Below are positions 44,277-53,728 of a stretch of 54,562 bases of DNA, piece by piece (within the stretch, counting starts at the first letter, position 1; each line of letters starts with the position of its first letter). Made by a program: the position numbers and the translations under genes. The notes below the pieces were generated by a model, which was given only the letters and a program-made list of their open reading frames with translations, had not been told where the DNA came from and searched no databases. Source of the DNA: Acidimicrobiaceae bacterium (GTDB lineage: Bacteria > Actinomycetota > Acidimicrobiia > Acidimicrobiales > RAAP-2). The stretch is taken from positions 38,161-92,722 of the forward strand of contig PLHJ01000015.1 in the NCBI GenBank assembly GCA_003138895.1. Direction: 5' to 3'.

Positions 44277-47122
44277 CAACGTCTACTTTTACCCACCGCG
44301 GGACCTAAGTGCTCTTTGAGGACATCACCCGTAGCAGTCTTGGCTTTTACGATCTGCTCGGGCGTACCCTCAGCAATGATCAGACCACCGCGACGTCCAC
44401 CTTCGGGTCCAAGATCAATAACCCAATCGGCCGTTTTAATGACGTCCAGATTGTGTTCGATAACAACAACAGTGTTTCCTTGGTCCACCAAGCGGTGCAG
44501 AACGTCGAGAAGTCGACTGACGTCTTCGAAGTGGAGACCGGTCGTTGGTTCGTCAAGCACGTAGAACGTGTGTCCGGAAGGACGGCGGGCGAGCTCCGTT
44601 GCCAATTTCACTCGTTGTGCTTCGCCACCCGACAACGTAGGGGCGGGCTGACCGAGTCGCACGTAGCCAAGTCCCACATCGGCGAGCGATTGAATGTGTC
44701 GAAGAATCGAGGGTTGTCGTTCAAAGAATTCGAGCGCTTCGGCGACCGGCATGTCAAGAACGTCGGCAATTGATTTTCCGCGGTACAAAATCTCCAAAGT
44801 TTCTCTGTTGTAGCGGGCACCCTGGCACACTTCGCAGTTGACGTACACGTCAGGTAGAAAATGCATTTCAATCTTGATAGTTCCGTCGCCCGAGCACGCT
44901 TCGCAACGTCCACCCTTGACGTTGAACGAGAAGCGCCCTTGTTGGTACCCGCGAATCTTCGACTCTTGCGTTTCAGAAAAAAGCTTTCGAATCTTGTCGA
45001 AGACTCCGGTGTACGTCGCGGGATTCGAACGTGGCGTTCGTCCGATCGGTTGCTGGTCGACGGCAACAACTTTGTCGACGTATTTGATGCCTTCGACGGA
45101 ATCGTGCAAAGCCACGGCAACCTTGCTGCGATTGATTGTTCGCATGAGTGACGCCAACAAAATCGCGTTTACCAATGTCGATTTTCCAGACCCCGACACG
45201 CCGGTAACGGCAACAAATTTTCCGAGAGGGAACTCCGCGTCGATTCCTTGAAGATTGTTGGCTCGGGCGTTGCGTACGACAATGGATTGGCCGCTGCCTT
45301 CGCGACGAGTTTTTGGAACGGCGATTGAGCGCTTTCCTGAGAGGTACTGCCCCGTGATGGACGACGTTGACGTGAGTAGGCCTTCCACGGCACCCGAATA
45401 CACGACTTCTCCACCGTGTTCGCCCGCGCCGGGCCCGATGTCGACGACGTGGTCGGCCATTCGAATCGTCTCTTCGTCGTGCTCCACCACGATGACCGAG
45501 TTTCCAAGATCTCGCAGGCGCTCCAAGGTCCCAATGAGACGTTTGTTGTCGCGTTGGTGCAGCCCAATGGATGGTTCATCCAACACGTACAAGACGCCCA
45601 CGAGGTGGCTACCGATTTGACTCGCGAGGCGAATACGCTGCGCTTCGCCACCCGAAAGTGATGCCGAAGCTCGACTCAATGTCAGGTAGTCAAGACCAAC
45701 GTCTATAAGAAAGGTCAACCTCTCGAGGATTTCCTTAATGACCTGGCGACCAATAGTCACGTCTCGCTTGGAAAGTTTCAAATCGTTGAAGAACTCAATA
45801 GTCTCGTCAATAGTCAGCGCACTGACCTCGGCAATGTTGCTGCCATTAATCCGAACCGCCAGGACTTCTGGCTTTAATCGCTGCCCGTGACAAGCGTTGC
45901 ACTCGACCTCACGCATGAACTGTTCGGCCTGTTCTCTCGTCCAATCACCCTCGGCTTCATTGCGTTTTCGTTCTAACCATTGGACTATGCCGTTATACGA
46001 AGTGTCATACGTCCTCGTCTTACCGTAGCGATTGCGGTACCGCACGGGGACCGACTTGGCTTCGACGCCATATAGGACCAACTTTCGGTCCTTTACCCTA
46101 AGGCTCTTCCAGGGCGTTTCTGACGAGAACCCTCCGAGTTCACAGACTCCCTCAATTAGTCGCTCAAAGTACTTAAAACGCTGTCCCGCCCAAGGCGCGA
46201 GCGCGCCTTGGGCGAGCGAAAGGTCGGGATAAGGCACGACTAAGTCAGGGTCGACCTCGTAACGAGTACCTAGACCCGAGCACGTTGGACAGGCACCGTA
46301 GGGCGAATTGAAAGAGAAGTCACGCGGAGCCATTTCGGTAAAGCTGATGCCGCAATCGCTGCAGGCGAGTAGTTCCGAGAACTGCATGAGTTCATCGTCA
46401 TCGACGAAGTAGAAGGCAACGACGCCCTTCGAGAGCTTCAGGGCGGACTCCACCGATTCAGTGAGACGTTGACGAATCGCGGGTCGTACGCTCAGGCGGT
46501 CCAACACCACTTCAATCGTGTGCGTTTCGTATCGGGCCAACGACAACTCGTCGCGGTCTTCCAGCTCAATGGTCTGGCCGTCCACACGAGCCCTGGAAAA
46601 TCCCTGTGCGGCGAGTTCGTTGAGCAGTGTCGAGTACTCACCTTTTCGTCCCTCAACAATGGGAGCCAGAACAAGGAATTTGGATCCGCTCGGCTGTTGA
46701 AGCACTTGGTCCACAATCTGTTGCGAAGTTTGGCGACTTACCGGCTTGCCACAGTTTGGGCAGTGCGGTACGCCAATGCGAGCAAATAGCAGCCGAAGGT
46801 AGTCGTGTACTTCGGTGATTGTTCCCACCGTTGATCGAGGATTTCGCGAGGCGGTTTTTTGATCGATGGAGATGGCCGGCGAAAGACCTTCAATAAAGTC
46901 AACATCGGGCTTATCCATTTGGCCCAAGAATTGACGAGCGTATGCCGAAAGGCTCTCAACGTATCGACGTTGGCCCTCGGCGTATATCGTGTCAAATGCC
47001 AACGATGACTTGCCAGATCCCGACAATCCGGTAAAAACCACCAAGCGATCTCGTGGAATCTCGAGCGAAACATTCTTTAGGTTGTGTGCTCGAGCGCCTT
47101 GTACGCGAATCGTTTCCACCAT
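44276..47122 (-). CDS. uvrA: Excinuclease ABC subunit A
   Basis: Damage-recognition ATPase of nucleotide excision repair, 948 aa. Two ABC modules carry Walker [10 protein letters not shown] and GVSGSGKST, signatures SLSGGEAQR and TLSGGEAQR, and three zinc-finger blocks (CPNCG, CSDC...CPTC, CEAC...CEVC). ATG 47122 has no Shine-Dalgarno sequence, but TAACCT lies exactly six bases upstream, so an internal leaderless promoter is likely in addition to transcription from uvrB. Confidence 0.97.
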   Translation of the reverse strand: MVETIRVQGARAHNLKNVSLEIPRDRLVVFTGLSGSGKSSLAFDTIYAEGQRRYVESLSAYARQFLGQMDKPDVDFIEGLSPAISIDQKTASRNPRSTVGTITEVHDYLRLLFARIGVPHCPNCGKPVSRQTSQQIVDQVLQQPSGSKFLVLAPIVEGRKGEYSTLLNELAAQGFSRARVDGQTIELEDRDELSLARYETHTIEVVLDRLSVRPAIRQRLTESVESALKLSKGVVAFYFVDDDELMQFSELLACSDCGISFTEMAPRDFSFNSPYGACPTCSGLGTRYEVDPDLVVPYPDLSLAQGALAPWAGQRFKYFERLIEGVCELGGFSSETPWKSLRVKDRKLVLYGVEAKSVPVRYRNRYGKTRTYDTSYNGIVQWLERKRNEAEGDWTREQAEQFMREVECNACHGQRLKPEVLAVRINGSNIAEVSALTIDETIEFFNDLKLSKRDVTIGRQVIKEILERLTFLIDVGLDYLTLSRASASLSGGEAQRIRLASQIGSHLVGVLYVLDEPSIGLHQRDNKRLIGTLERLRDLGNSVIVVEHDEETIRMADHVVDIGPGAGEHGGEVVYSGAVEGLLTSTSSITGQYLSGKRSIAVPKTRREGSGQSIVVRNARANNLQGIDAEFPLGKFVAVTGVSGSGKSTLVNAILLASLMRTINRSKVAVALHDSVEGIKYVDKVVAVDQQPIGRTPRSNPATYTGVFDKIRKLFSETQESKIRGYQQGRFSFNVKGGRCEACSGDGTIKIEMHFLPDVYVNCEVCQGARYNRETLEILYRGKSIADVLDMPVAEALEFFERQPSILRHIQSLADVGLGYVRLGQPAPTLSGGEAQRVKLATELARRPSGHTFYVLDEPTTGLHFEDVSRLLDVLHRLVDQGNTVVVIEHNLDVIKTADWVIDLGPEGGRRGGLIIAEGTPEQIVKAKTATGDVLKEHLGPAVGKSRR

Positions 47123-47128
47123 CTAGCG

Positions 47129-47134
47129 AGGTTA
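47129..47134 (-). promoter_or_regulatory. Putative -10 element for leaderless uvrA mRNA
   Basis: On the minus strand TAACCT, six bases (CGCTAG), then the uvrA ATG. It lies in the 16-bp gap after uvrB and would let uvrA-uvrC be expressed apart from coaE-uvrB. No SOS-box-like palindrome is seen beside it. Confidence 0.45.
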
Positions 47135-47138
47135 CCGG

Positions 47139-49169
47139 TCAGGACCTTTTCGCTGACTGAGGAACGGCATCCAATACCAGTTGACCCTGCAGCAACTGCA
47201 ACACGTCTCGCAGCGCGGCCGCTTCTTCGAACCGAAGATCGTGCGCCGCCGACAACATCTCTTCTTCAATGCGGTCGATTTCCAGCATGAGGTCACTCTT
47301 GGCGAGCGATTCGTACTGCTCCGGCATCGTTCGTGGTCCTTCAGAACTGGCTGAAGAGCCCGATCGCAACCGACCCAATATGTCCGCCACGTTCTTGTGC
47401 ACCGTGGTGGGGTTTATGCCGTGCTCGGTGTTATGGGCAATTTGGGCTTGGCGGCGACGTTCGGTCGTACTGATGGCCTCACGCATCGAGTCGGTAATTC
47501 GGTCTGCGTACAGCACCGCTTCACCGTTTGCATTGCGAGCCGCTCGTCCGATGGTCTGTATAAGTGCACTGCGTGAACGAAGGAAACCCTCCTTATCGGC
47601 ATCGAGAATGGCCACCAAAGAGACTTCCGGTAGGTCAAGACCTTCGCGGAGCAAGTTGATACCTACGAGAACATCAAATTCACCCAATCGAAGTGCACGC
47701 AAGATCTCAATCCGCTGAATGGTGTCAATATCGCTGTGGAGATATTGCACGCGGACGCCGTGCTTAGAGAGAAACTCCGTCAAATCCTCGGCCATTCGCT
47801 TCGTGAGCGTAGTGATAAGAACTCGTTCGTCGCGAGCGACCACCTCAGCGATACGACGACGAAGATCGTCGATTTGATTTTTGGTAGGAATCACGGTGAT
47901 GACGGGGTCGAGAAGCCCTGTCGGTCGAATTACTTGTTCGACCACCTGATCCGAATGTTCAATTTCGTAGGGGCCTGGTGTCGCCGAGACGAAAACCATC
48001 TGAGGCACCATCTCGACAAATTCATCAAAGTTCAAGGGACGATTATCAAGAGCACTCGGTAGCCGAAAACCGTGTTCGACCAACGTTAGTTTGCGAGACC
48101 GGTCACCGGCGTATTGCCCTCGAACCTGCGGCATGGCGACATGACTCTCGTCAACGACCACGAGATAGTCATCGGGAAAATAATCAAGCAACGTAAACGG
48201 CCGCTCGCCGGGTTTTCTGCCGTCGAGGTGGGCCGAGTAATTCTCTACGCCAGAACAGACGCCAGTTTGTTCAAGCATTTCAAGGTCGTGTTCCGTTCGA
48301 GAGCGAAGTCGTTGTGCTTCAAGAAGCTTTCCTTCCTCCGCGAAGCGCTGCAATTGCTGCTGCAGTTCCACTTCGATACTCGCAACCGCGCGCTGCAATG
48401 TGGCGTCACTAGTGGCGTAGTGCGAAGCGGCGAAAACAGTAATTTCTTGGACGTCACCCTTGGATTCTTGCGTCAAAGGATTAAAAAACGTGATGCGTTC
48501 AATCTCGTCGCCAAAGAACGAGATGCGAACAGCCTCTTGGTCGTACGACGGCTGCAGTTCAAGAGTGTCACCACGAACGCGGAAGGTTCCTCGCTCGACA
48601 ACGAGGTCGTTGCGCGAATATTGCATTTCAACGAGACGGCGTAAGAGCGCACGTTGATCGAAGTGGTCCCCCACTTCAAGGTGCAGCATTCGTTCTCGAT
48701 ACTCCAACGGTGACCCAAGTCCATAAATACACGACACGGATGCCACCACAATGGTGTCGCGTCGAGTCAGAAGAGCCGATGTGGCGGCGTGACGCAGACG
48801 ATCAATCTCTTCGTTGATTGCGCTGTCTTTTTCGATGAATGTATCCGTGCGTGGAATGTACGCCTCGGGTTGGTAATAGTCGTAGTACGAAACAAAGAAT
48901 TCCACCCGGTTTGAGGGCATCATCTCTTTTAACTCGGAAGCCAACTGGGCCGCGAGCGACTTGTTCGGCTCGAGAATTAAGGTCGGTCGTTGTATTCGTT
49001 CGATGAGCCACGCAATCGTGGCGGTCTTGCCACTGCCGGTAATGCCCTCGAGAGTCTGGTAGCGAAGACCACTCTCCACGCCGTTCGCGAGTTCATTTAT
49101 TGCGGTGGGTTGGTCCCCTTGCGGGGTAAAGGGTGACTCCACCAAAAAATCAGGCACTGCGAAAACCAT
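47139..49169 (-). CDS. uvrB: Excinuclease ABC subunit B
   Basis: Helicase-like core subunit that verifies damage and recruits UvrC, 676 aa. Walker A is ITGSGKTATIAW. The damage-probing beta-hairpin is at YYDYYQPEAYIPRTDTF, the DEAD-box-like DESH is in VVVDESHVAMP, and the C-terminal UVR motif is MLSAAHDLRFEEAAALRD. I chose ATG 49169, which overlaps coaE by 20 bp; an in-frame GTG five codons later is possible. Confidence 0.96.
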   Translation of the reverse strand: MVFAVPDFLVESPFTPQGDQPTAINELANGVESGLRYQTLEGITGSGKTATIAWLIERIQRPTLILEPNKSLAAQLASELKEMMPSNRVEFFVSYYDYYQPEAYIPRTDTFIEKDSAINEEIDRLRHAATSALLTRRDTIVVASVSCIYGLGSPLEYRERMLHLEVGDHFDQRALLRRLVEMQYSRNDLVVERGTFRVRGDTLELQPSYDQEAVRISFFGDEIERITFFNPLTQESKGDVQEITVFAASHYATSDATLQRAVASIEVELQQQLQRFAEEGKLLEAQRLRSRTEHDLEMLEQTGVCSGVENYSAHLDGRKPGERPFTLLDYFPDDYLVVVDESHVAMPQVRGQYAGDRSRKLTLVEHGFRLPSALDNRPLNFDEFVEMVPQMVFVSATPGPYEIEHSDQVVEQVIRPTGLLDPVITVIPTKNQIDDLRRRIAEVVARDERVLITTLTKRMAEDLTEFLSKHGVRVQYLHSDIDTIQRIEILRALRLGEFDVLVGINLLREGLDLPEVSLVAILDADKEGFLRSRSALIQTIGRAARNANGEAVLYADRITDSMREAISTTERRRQAQIAHNTEHGINPTTVHKNVADILGRLRSGSSASSEGPRTMPEQYESLAKSDLMLEIDRIEEEMLSAAHDLRFEEAAALRDVLQLLQGQLVLDAVPQSAKRS

Positions 49170-49746
49170 GCTTCTCGAGCAACGTGTCCACCAGACGGTG
49201 AAGTTCAACCAACGTTCCGTTATTACTGATGACCACGTCCGATAACTTCTCTCGTTCCTCGAGAGTGATCTGCGAGGCGAGGCGAGCTCGAGCGTCGGAT
49301 TCGCTCATCGACCTTTGCTCGACCAGACGTTGCACTGCAAGTTCGGGTGGCGCTGAGACGCACCACACCTCATCCAACGAAAATCCAGCACGGTGTTCAA
49401 ACCGATAAAGCGGGACAGCGAGAAAAACCACAGGCCCCTTCGCCTCATCCAATTGGCGAACGATTTCGACACCTATTGCGGTATGTGTAATTCGGTTCAG
49501 CCGGTGAAGGGCGGACGTGTCACTAAAAACAAGGGAAGCAACGAACTCTCGATCTAATGATCCCTCGTCAGTCAGAATGCCCGAACCAAAGGCGTCTATC
49601 AGAATCTGCAGTGTGGGTTTGCCGGGTTCGACGATTTGGCGAGCGATCACATCTGCGTCAACGACTGGCCAGCCCTTCTCAGATAAGTAGTCAGTCACGG
49701 CGGACTTGCCAGATCCAATGCCACCGATAATTGCAATACGCTTCAC
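49150..49746 (-). CDS. coaE: Dephospho-CoA kinase
   Basis: Final step of coenzyme A synthesis, 198 aa. The P-loop GGIGSGKS is at 8-15, then VVDADVIARQIVEPG and the RLASQITLEEREKLSDVVI region. It heads the coaE-uvrB-uvrA-uvrC run. In most actinobacteria rpsA directly precedes coaE; here a 4-kb ABC transporter cassette lies between them. GTG 49746 fits a leaderless mRNA (see 49753-49758). Confidence 0.94.
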   Translation of the reverse strand: MKRIAIIGGIGSGKSAVTDYLSEKGWPVVDADVIARQIVEPGKPTLQILIDAFGSGILTDEGSLDREFVASLVFSDTSALHRLNRITHTAIGVEIVRQLDEAKGPVVFLAVPLYRFEHRAGFSLDEVWCVSAPPELAVQRLVEQRSMSESDARARLASQITLEEREKLSDVVISNNGTLVELHRLVDTLLEKHGFRSA

Positions 49747-49752
49747 TTCTCA

Positions 49753-49758
49753 ACGGTA
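49753..49758 (-). promoter_or_regulatory. Putative -10 element for leaderless coaE mRNA
   Basis: On the minus strand TACCGT, six bases (TGAGAA), then the coaE GTG. A perfect AGGAGG (49768-49763) lies further upstream, 16 bases before the GTG, and would be outside such a transcript. Confidence 0.4.
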
Positions 49759-49860
49759 GCAACCTCCTGTCTCATGACAACGGTGACGACCCGCGAGGCG
49801 GGTGAGCATTTGCGTTAAGCCGACTTGGCTATTGTCAGGAAGAAGCAAAAAGGGGTGGCA

Positions 49861-50811
49861 GTGATTAAATACGTCGCGCGACGTCTAGTACTGATGGTGG
49901 GGATCATATTCGTGATCTCGGTCGGTGCCTTCTACCTCATCCATCTCTTACCTGGTGACCCCGCCACGGTGATTTTGGGCGGCGGCGACACGCCCCAAGC
50001 AAGAGCGGCGTTGTATAAACAACTCGGTCTTAATCGCGGCATCGTCATTCAATATTTCGTTTGGCTCAACCACGTCTTGCACGGCAATCTGGGAACGTCG
50101 TTCATCACTAATGAGAGCGTAGTGAGCACTATCAAGAACGCATTTCCAATTGACGTGGAAATGATCATCCTTTCTCAAATACTCGCATTCGCTTTTGCTA
50201 TTCCGTTAGCGATGCGTTCGGCGCAAAAGCCCAACGGGCGCCTCGACAAAACTGCGAGCGCTGGATCCTTTACGTTGCTTTCTATTCCGCCCTTCATCAT
50301 CATTGTGTTCCTTGTACTTATCGTGGCCGTCAAATTAAAGATTCCCAATACGGGTCCGGCTTCGTACGTATCGATAGGACAGGATTGGGTAGTCAATCTC
50401 GAAAGCATGGTGCTTCCGGCCGTGACGTTGGCTATTGGAAGTTTTGTGCTCTATTACCGCATTCTCCGATCCGATTTGATTTCCACATTGCAAGAAGAAT
50501 TCATTACGTTGGCACGGTCAAAGGGCATTAGCCGACGTCGAATCATGTGGCGACACGCGTTTCGTCCGTCGTCAGTGGCTCTGGTTGGAACCGCGGGCGT
50601 CAACATTGGCGGCCTCATCGCCGGTGGCTTTGTGGTGCAGTTCTTATTGCAAATACCGGGACTTGGATTTACGCTCATTGACGCGATCAATCTGAGCGAC
50701 TATCTCTTAGTGCAGGGCATTGTGCTCGTGATATCCGTTTCCGTTGTTCTCATCAACTTCTTGTTTGACTTCCTCATTACGATCATCGATCCAAGGATTG
50801 CTCGTGACTAA
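49861..50811 (+). CDS. ABC transporter permease, DppB/OppB type
   Basis: First permease of a peptide/nickel-type importer, 316 aa with about six membrane segments. The N-terminus YVARRLVLMVGIIFVISVGAF and the downstream HLLPGDPATVILGG are typical of OppB/DppB; the EAA-like coupling loop reads ARSKGISRRRIMWRHAFRP. GTG 49861 has AAAGGGG about six bases upstream. It heads the cassette; the next gene starts inside its end (8-bp overlap). Substrate unknown. Confidence 0.9.
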   Translation: MIKYVARRLVLMVGIIFVISVGAFYLIHLLPGDPATVILGGGDTPQARAALYKQLGLNRGIVIQYFVWLNHVLHGNLGTSFITNESVVSTIKNAFPIDVEMIILSQILAFAFAIPLAMRSAQKPNGRLDKTASAGSFTLLSIPPFIIIVFLVLIVAVKLKIPNTGPASYVSIGQDWVVNLESMVLPAVTLAIGSFVLYYRILRSDLISTLQEEFITLARSKGISRRRIMWRHAFRPSSVALVGTAGVNIGGLIAGGFVVQFLLQIPGLGFTLIDAINLSDYLLVQGIVLVISVSVVLINFLFDFLITIIDPRIARD

Positions 50812-51685
50812 TCTCGCAAACGATTTCGGCGTCGCCGAGCCAGAGCTTCTCGACCGACCAGAAAAGCGTGGACGCCTCGGTATCTTGTTTTGGGTATGCG
50901 TGGCATGGTTGGGAATCAATATTTTTGGAGCCATTTTCGCCAACGTGCTGCCCCTCCCCAACCCGCTCGCCAATAATTACAGTGCCATCAACTTCGGTCC
51001 GTCTCTTCACCATCTCTTGGGTACCGACGAGCTGGGTCGCGACATTTTCAGTCGAATTGTCTATGGTTCGCGGATTTCTGTATCAGTCGGCTTTGGGGCA
51101 ATGCTTATTGGATTCGGCGTCGGGGCCCCCCTCGGCATGTTGGCGGCGTACCGACGAGGTCTCTTTGATCAAATCGTGACGACGCTGATGTATGTCTTCT
51201 TGGCTTTCCCGGCAATTATTGCGGTCATTGCCGTACTTTCGTTTTGGACACCGCGAAGTCTTCTAAAAATCATTCTGGTTATTGGCATTGCTTCGATACC
51301 ACTTGTCTACCGCGTCATTCGAGCCGCCACCCTTTCTATGGGTTCGCGTGATTTTGTAATTGCCGCAAAAGTCCAGGGTGCCACCGACCGACGAATTATT
51401 TTTCGAGAGTTGCTCCCCAACATTGCTCCCGTAGGCATTTCCTTCTTGCTAATTGGTATTGCCACCGTTGTAACGCTCGAGGGAGCTCTCGCCTTCTTAG
51501 GCCTCTCCATCAATCCTCCCCAGCCGTCGTGGGGAAACATGATCAATGAGAGTCGAACCCTGCTGAGCCAGAACATTTGGATTGCAATTTTCCCCGCCTT
51601 GGCCTTGTGCCTTTTCCTCTTGAGTTTGAACTACATCGGTGACCGTTTGCGTAGTTACTTTGACGTGAGCGAGGTGAAGCTATGA
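50804..51685 (+). CDS. ABC transporter permease, DppC/OppC type
   Basis: Second permease, 293 aa. A cytosolic lead of about 30 residues precedes the first helix; then come LLGTDELGRDIFSRIVYGSR, a DppC hallmark, and the coupling loop AAKVQGATDRRIIFRELLPN. I chose GTG 50804, which overlaps the previous stop as GTGACTAA and has AAGGA upstream. Its stop overlaps the next ATG (ATGA). Confidence 0.9.
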   Translation: MTNLANDFGVAEPELLDRPEKRGRLGILFWVCVAWLGINIFGAIFANVLPLPNPLANNYSAINFGPSLHHLLGTDELGRDIFSRIVYGSRISVSVGFGAMLIGFGVGAPLGMLAAYRRGLFDQIVTTLMYVFLAFPAIIAVIAVLSFWTPRSLLKIILVIGIASIPLVYRVIRAATLSMGSRDFVIAAKVQGATDRRIIFRELLPNIAPVGISFLLIGIATVVTLEGALAFLGLSINPPQPSWGNMINESRTLLSQNIWIAIFPALALCLFLLSLNYIGDRLRSYFDVSEVKL

Positions 51686-52704
51686 GCGATAACGCACCTT
51701 TGCTTTCGGTCAAAAATCTGGCGACGACCTTCGAGACTGCACGTGGCGAGGTACCCGCCGTTGGCGGCGTCACCTTTGACCTTCTGGCTGATGAAACCAT
51801 TGGCATCGTTGGTGAATCTGGATCAGGAAAGACCGTGCTCGCCCGATCAATTATGGGCCTCCAGCCTCGCACCAACGTTCGTGTTGAAGGTTCGGTGCAA
51901 TTGGACGGAACGGAGATTGTCGGCGCGTCCGAAGCTGAGCTTCGAAAGATATGGGCCGTTGACGTGGCGATGATTTTTCAAGATCCAATGACGTCACTTA
52001 ATCCGCTGATTCGCATCGGTAAGCAGATAGACGAAACGCTGCGACTACGACTAGGGCTCAACAAGTCGGACGCGAAGAAGCGGGCTATTGAGTTATTGGA
52101 CCTCGTGGGTATTCCGTCGGCGAACGAGCGTTACATGGCGTATCCAGCGCAGCTCTCTGGTGGCATGCGCCAGCGCGTCGTCATTGCTATTGCGCTGGCG
52201 TGCAGTCCGAAACTGCTTCTCGCGGACGAACCAACTACGGGACTCGACGTGACAATCCAGGCGCAGATTCTCAACCTTCTTGATCAACTGAAGTCAGATC
52301 TTCATATGTCGATGGTGCTCGTTACGCACGACCTCGGTGTTGTCGCGACGAGGACCGACCGCATCATCGTGATGTACGCGGGGCGAATCGTCGAAACTGG
52401 AACCACTAAAGAAGTCTTTGCTCAACACCGGATGCCGTATACCGAGGCGCTGCTCGCGAGCACACCGAAGGTCTCAGATGCCAGTCACACTCGTCTCAAC
52501 GCCATTCCGGGGCGACCACCAGACCTTTTGAAACTGGCCAAGGGTTGCAGTTTTGCGCCACGTTGCCAGTACGCCACCGAGCGCTGTCATAACGAACGAC
52601 CAGAGTTAGAGTCCTCGGGCTCTCCGAGCCACTTGTTCGCTTGTTGGAACCCTCTCCCACTACCTACCAACCGAACCGCCTCATCGGCGGGAAGTGAGGC
52701 CTAA
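51682..52704 (+). CDS. ABC transporter ATP-binding protein, DppD/OppD type
   Basis: First ATPase of the importer, 340 aa. Walker A GESGSGKT, signature [10 protein letters not shown], Walker [13 protein letters not shown] and the His switch in VTHDLG are intact. The C-terminal oligopeptide extension has the cysteine motif [12 protein letters not shown], which in this family may hold an Fe-S cluster. It is translationally coupled to the permeases. Confidence 0.92.
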   Translation: MSDNAPLLSVKNLATTFETARGEVPAVGGVTFDLLADETIGIVGESGSGKTVLARSIMGLQPRTNVRVEGSVQLDGTEIVGASEAELRKIWAVDVAMIFQDPMTSLNPLIRIGKQIDETLRLRLGLNKSDAKKRAIELLDLVGIPSANERYMAYPAQLSGGMRQRVVIAIALACSPKLLLADEPTTGLDVTIQAQILNLLDQLKSDLHMSMVLVTHDLGVVATRTDRIIVMYAGRIVETGTTKEVFAQHRMPYTEALLASTPKVSDASHTRLNAIPGRPPDLLKLAKGCSFAPRCQYATERCHNERPELESSGSPSHLFACWNPLPLPTNRTASSAGSEA

Positions 52705-52706
52705 TC

Positions 52707-53684
52707 GTGCCTGATCGTACGAAACTTCTTGAAATTCAGAACTTGCACGTCAATTTTAAAAAGGGCGGCCAAACCGTGAGCGCGGTTGCCGGAATCACTT
52801 TTGACGTGTACGAGGGCGAAACACTCGGACTCGTGGGCGAGTCGGGATGCGGTAAGTCCACGACGGGGCGAGCGCTCATGCGCATCGTCGAGCCGACGAG
52901 TGGATCAATCACGTTGGGCGGCGAAAACCTCTCAACGATGAAGGGTCGAGCGCTTCGAAAGGCTCGCACCAAAATGCAAATGATCTTCCAAGATCCAATC
53001 AGTTCTCTTAATCCTCGACGACGAGTCCGCGACATTGTGGCCGAACCCATTGACTGTTGGCAGTCGTCAAAAGGCGAAGAGCGCACCAAAATCGTTGACG
53101 ATCTCTTGCACAAGGTGGGTATTGATCCCCAGGTGTACGGAAACCGTTTCGCTCGACAATTTTCGGGTGGCCAGTGTCAGCGCATCAGTATTGCCCGATC
53201 ACTCGCCATGCGTCCCAAGATGCTCATTTGTGACGAGATGGTCTCGGCGCTCGACGTTTCGATTCAAGCGCAGATTCTCAATCTTCTGGAGGACTTGAAG
53301 GCCGAATACGGTCTGACGCTTTTGTTCATTGCACACGACCTGGCTGTCGTAAAGAACATCAGTGACCGCGTGGCCGTTATGTACCTCGGGAAACTCTGCG
53401 AGATCGGACCAGCGGACCTTCTCTATGCCGAGCCGGCCCACCCGTATACGAAGTTCTTGCTGGGAGCGGCTCTCGCCGCCGACCCGAATGCCGCACGTCC
53501 AGACGACATCTTGGGTGGCGAACCACCGAGCCCACTGAACCCGCCGAGTGGTTGTCGTTTTCGCACGCGTTGTCCAAACGCCACGGAAAAATGCGCCAAC
53601 GAAGAACCTCAGATGCAAACATTTTCTCCAGGTCACGCGGTGGCGTGTCACTACCCGTTAGTCATCCACTCTAAGAGCGCGTAG
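52707..53684 (+). CDS. ABC transporter ATP-binding protein, DppF/OppF type
   Basis: Second ATPase, 325 aa. Walker A GESGCGKST, signature QFSGGQCQRIS, Walker B MLICDEMVSALD (with methionine where proline is usual) and IAHDLAVV. The C-terminal cysteine motif is FRTRCPNATEKC. GTG 52707 is 2 bp after the previous stop. No substrate-binding protein follows; rpsA converges 44 bp downstream. Confidence 0.92.
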   Translation: MPDRTKLLEIQNLHVNFKKGGQTVSAVAGITFDVYEGETLGLVGESGCGKSTTGRALMRIVEPTSGSITLGGENLSTMKGRALRKARTKMQMIFQDPISSLNPRRRVRDIVAEPIDCWQSSKGEERTKIVDDLLHKVGIDPQVYGNRFARQFSGGQCQRISIARSLAMRPKMLICDEMVSALDVSIQAQILNLLEDLKAEYGLTLLFIAHDLAVVKNISDRVAVMYLGKLCEIGPADLLYAEPAHPYTKFLLGAALAADPNAARPDDILGGEPPSPLNPPSGCRFRTRCPNATEKCANEEPQMQTFSPGHAVACHYPLVIHSKSA

Positions 53685-53698
53685 CAACTGATTCGAGG

Positions 53699-53714
53699 GG
53701 CGCCAGGTGGCGCC
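53699..53714. terminator. Hairpin between the ABC cassette and rpsA
   Basis: GGCGCC-AGGT-GGCGCC forms a 6-bp GC-only stem in the 44-bp gap between two convergent genes. It has no T run on either side, so it may act as a bidirectional pause or Rho-assisted end. Position is the main argument. Confidence 0.4.
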
Positions 53715-53728
53715 GAGCCAGAGGCTGA

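Noticed and set aside
43062..44564. A 500-codon open frame on the plus strand opposite uvrC/uvrA
   Set aside because: It runs antisense to two clear repair genes, has no ribosome site and its product has no recognisable domain. It is a by-product of codon bias.
47100..49800. LexA/SOS box upstream of the uvr genes
   Set aside because: No palindrome with CGAAC/GTTCG halves at SOS spacing was seen before coaE, uvrB or uvrA.
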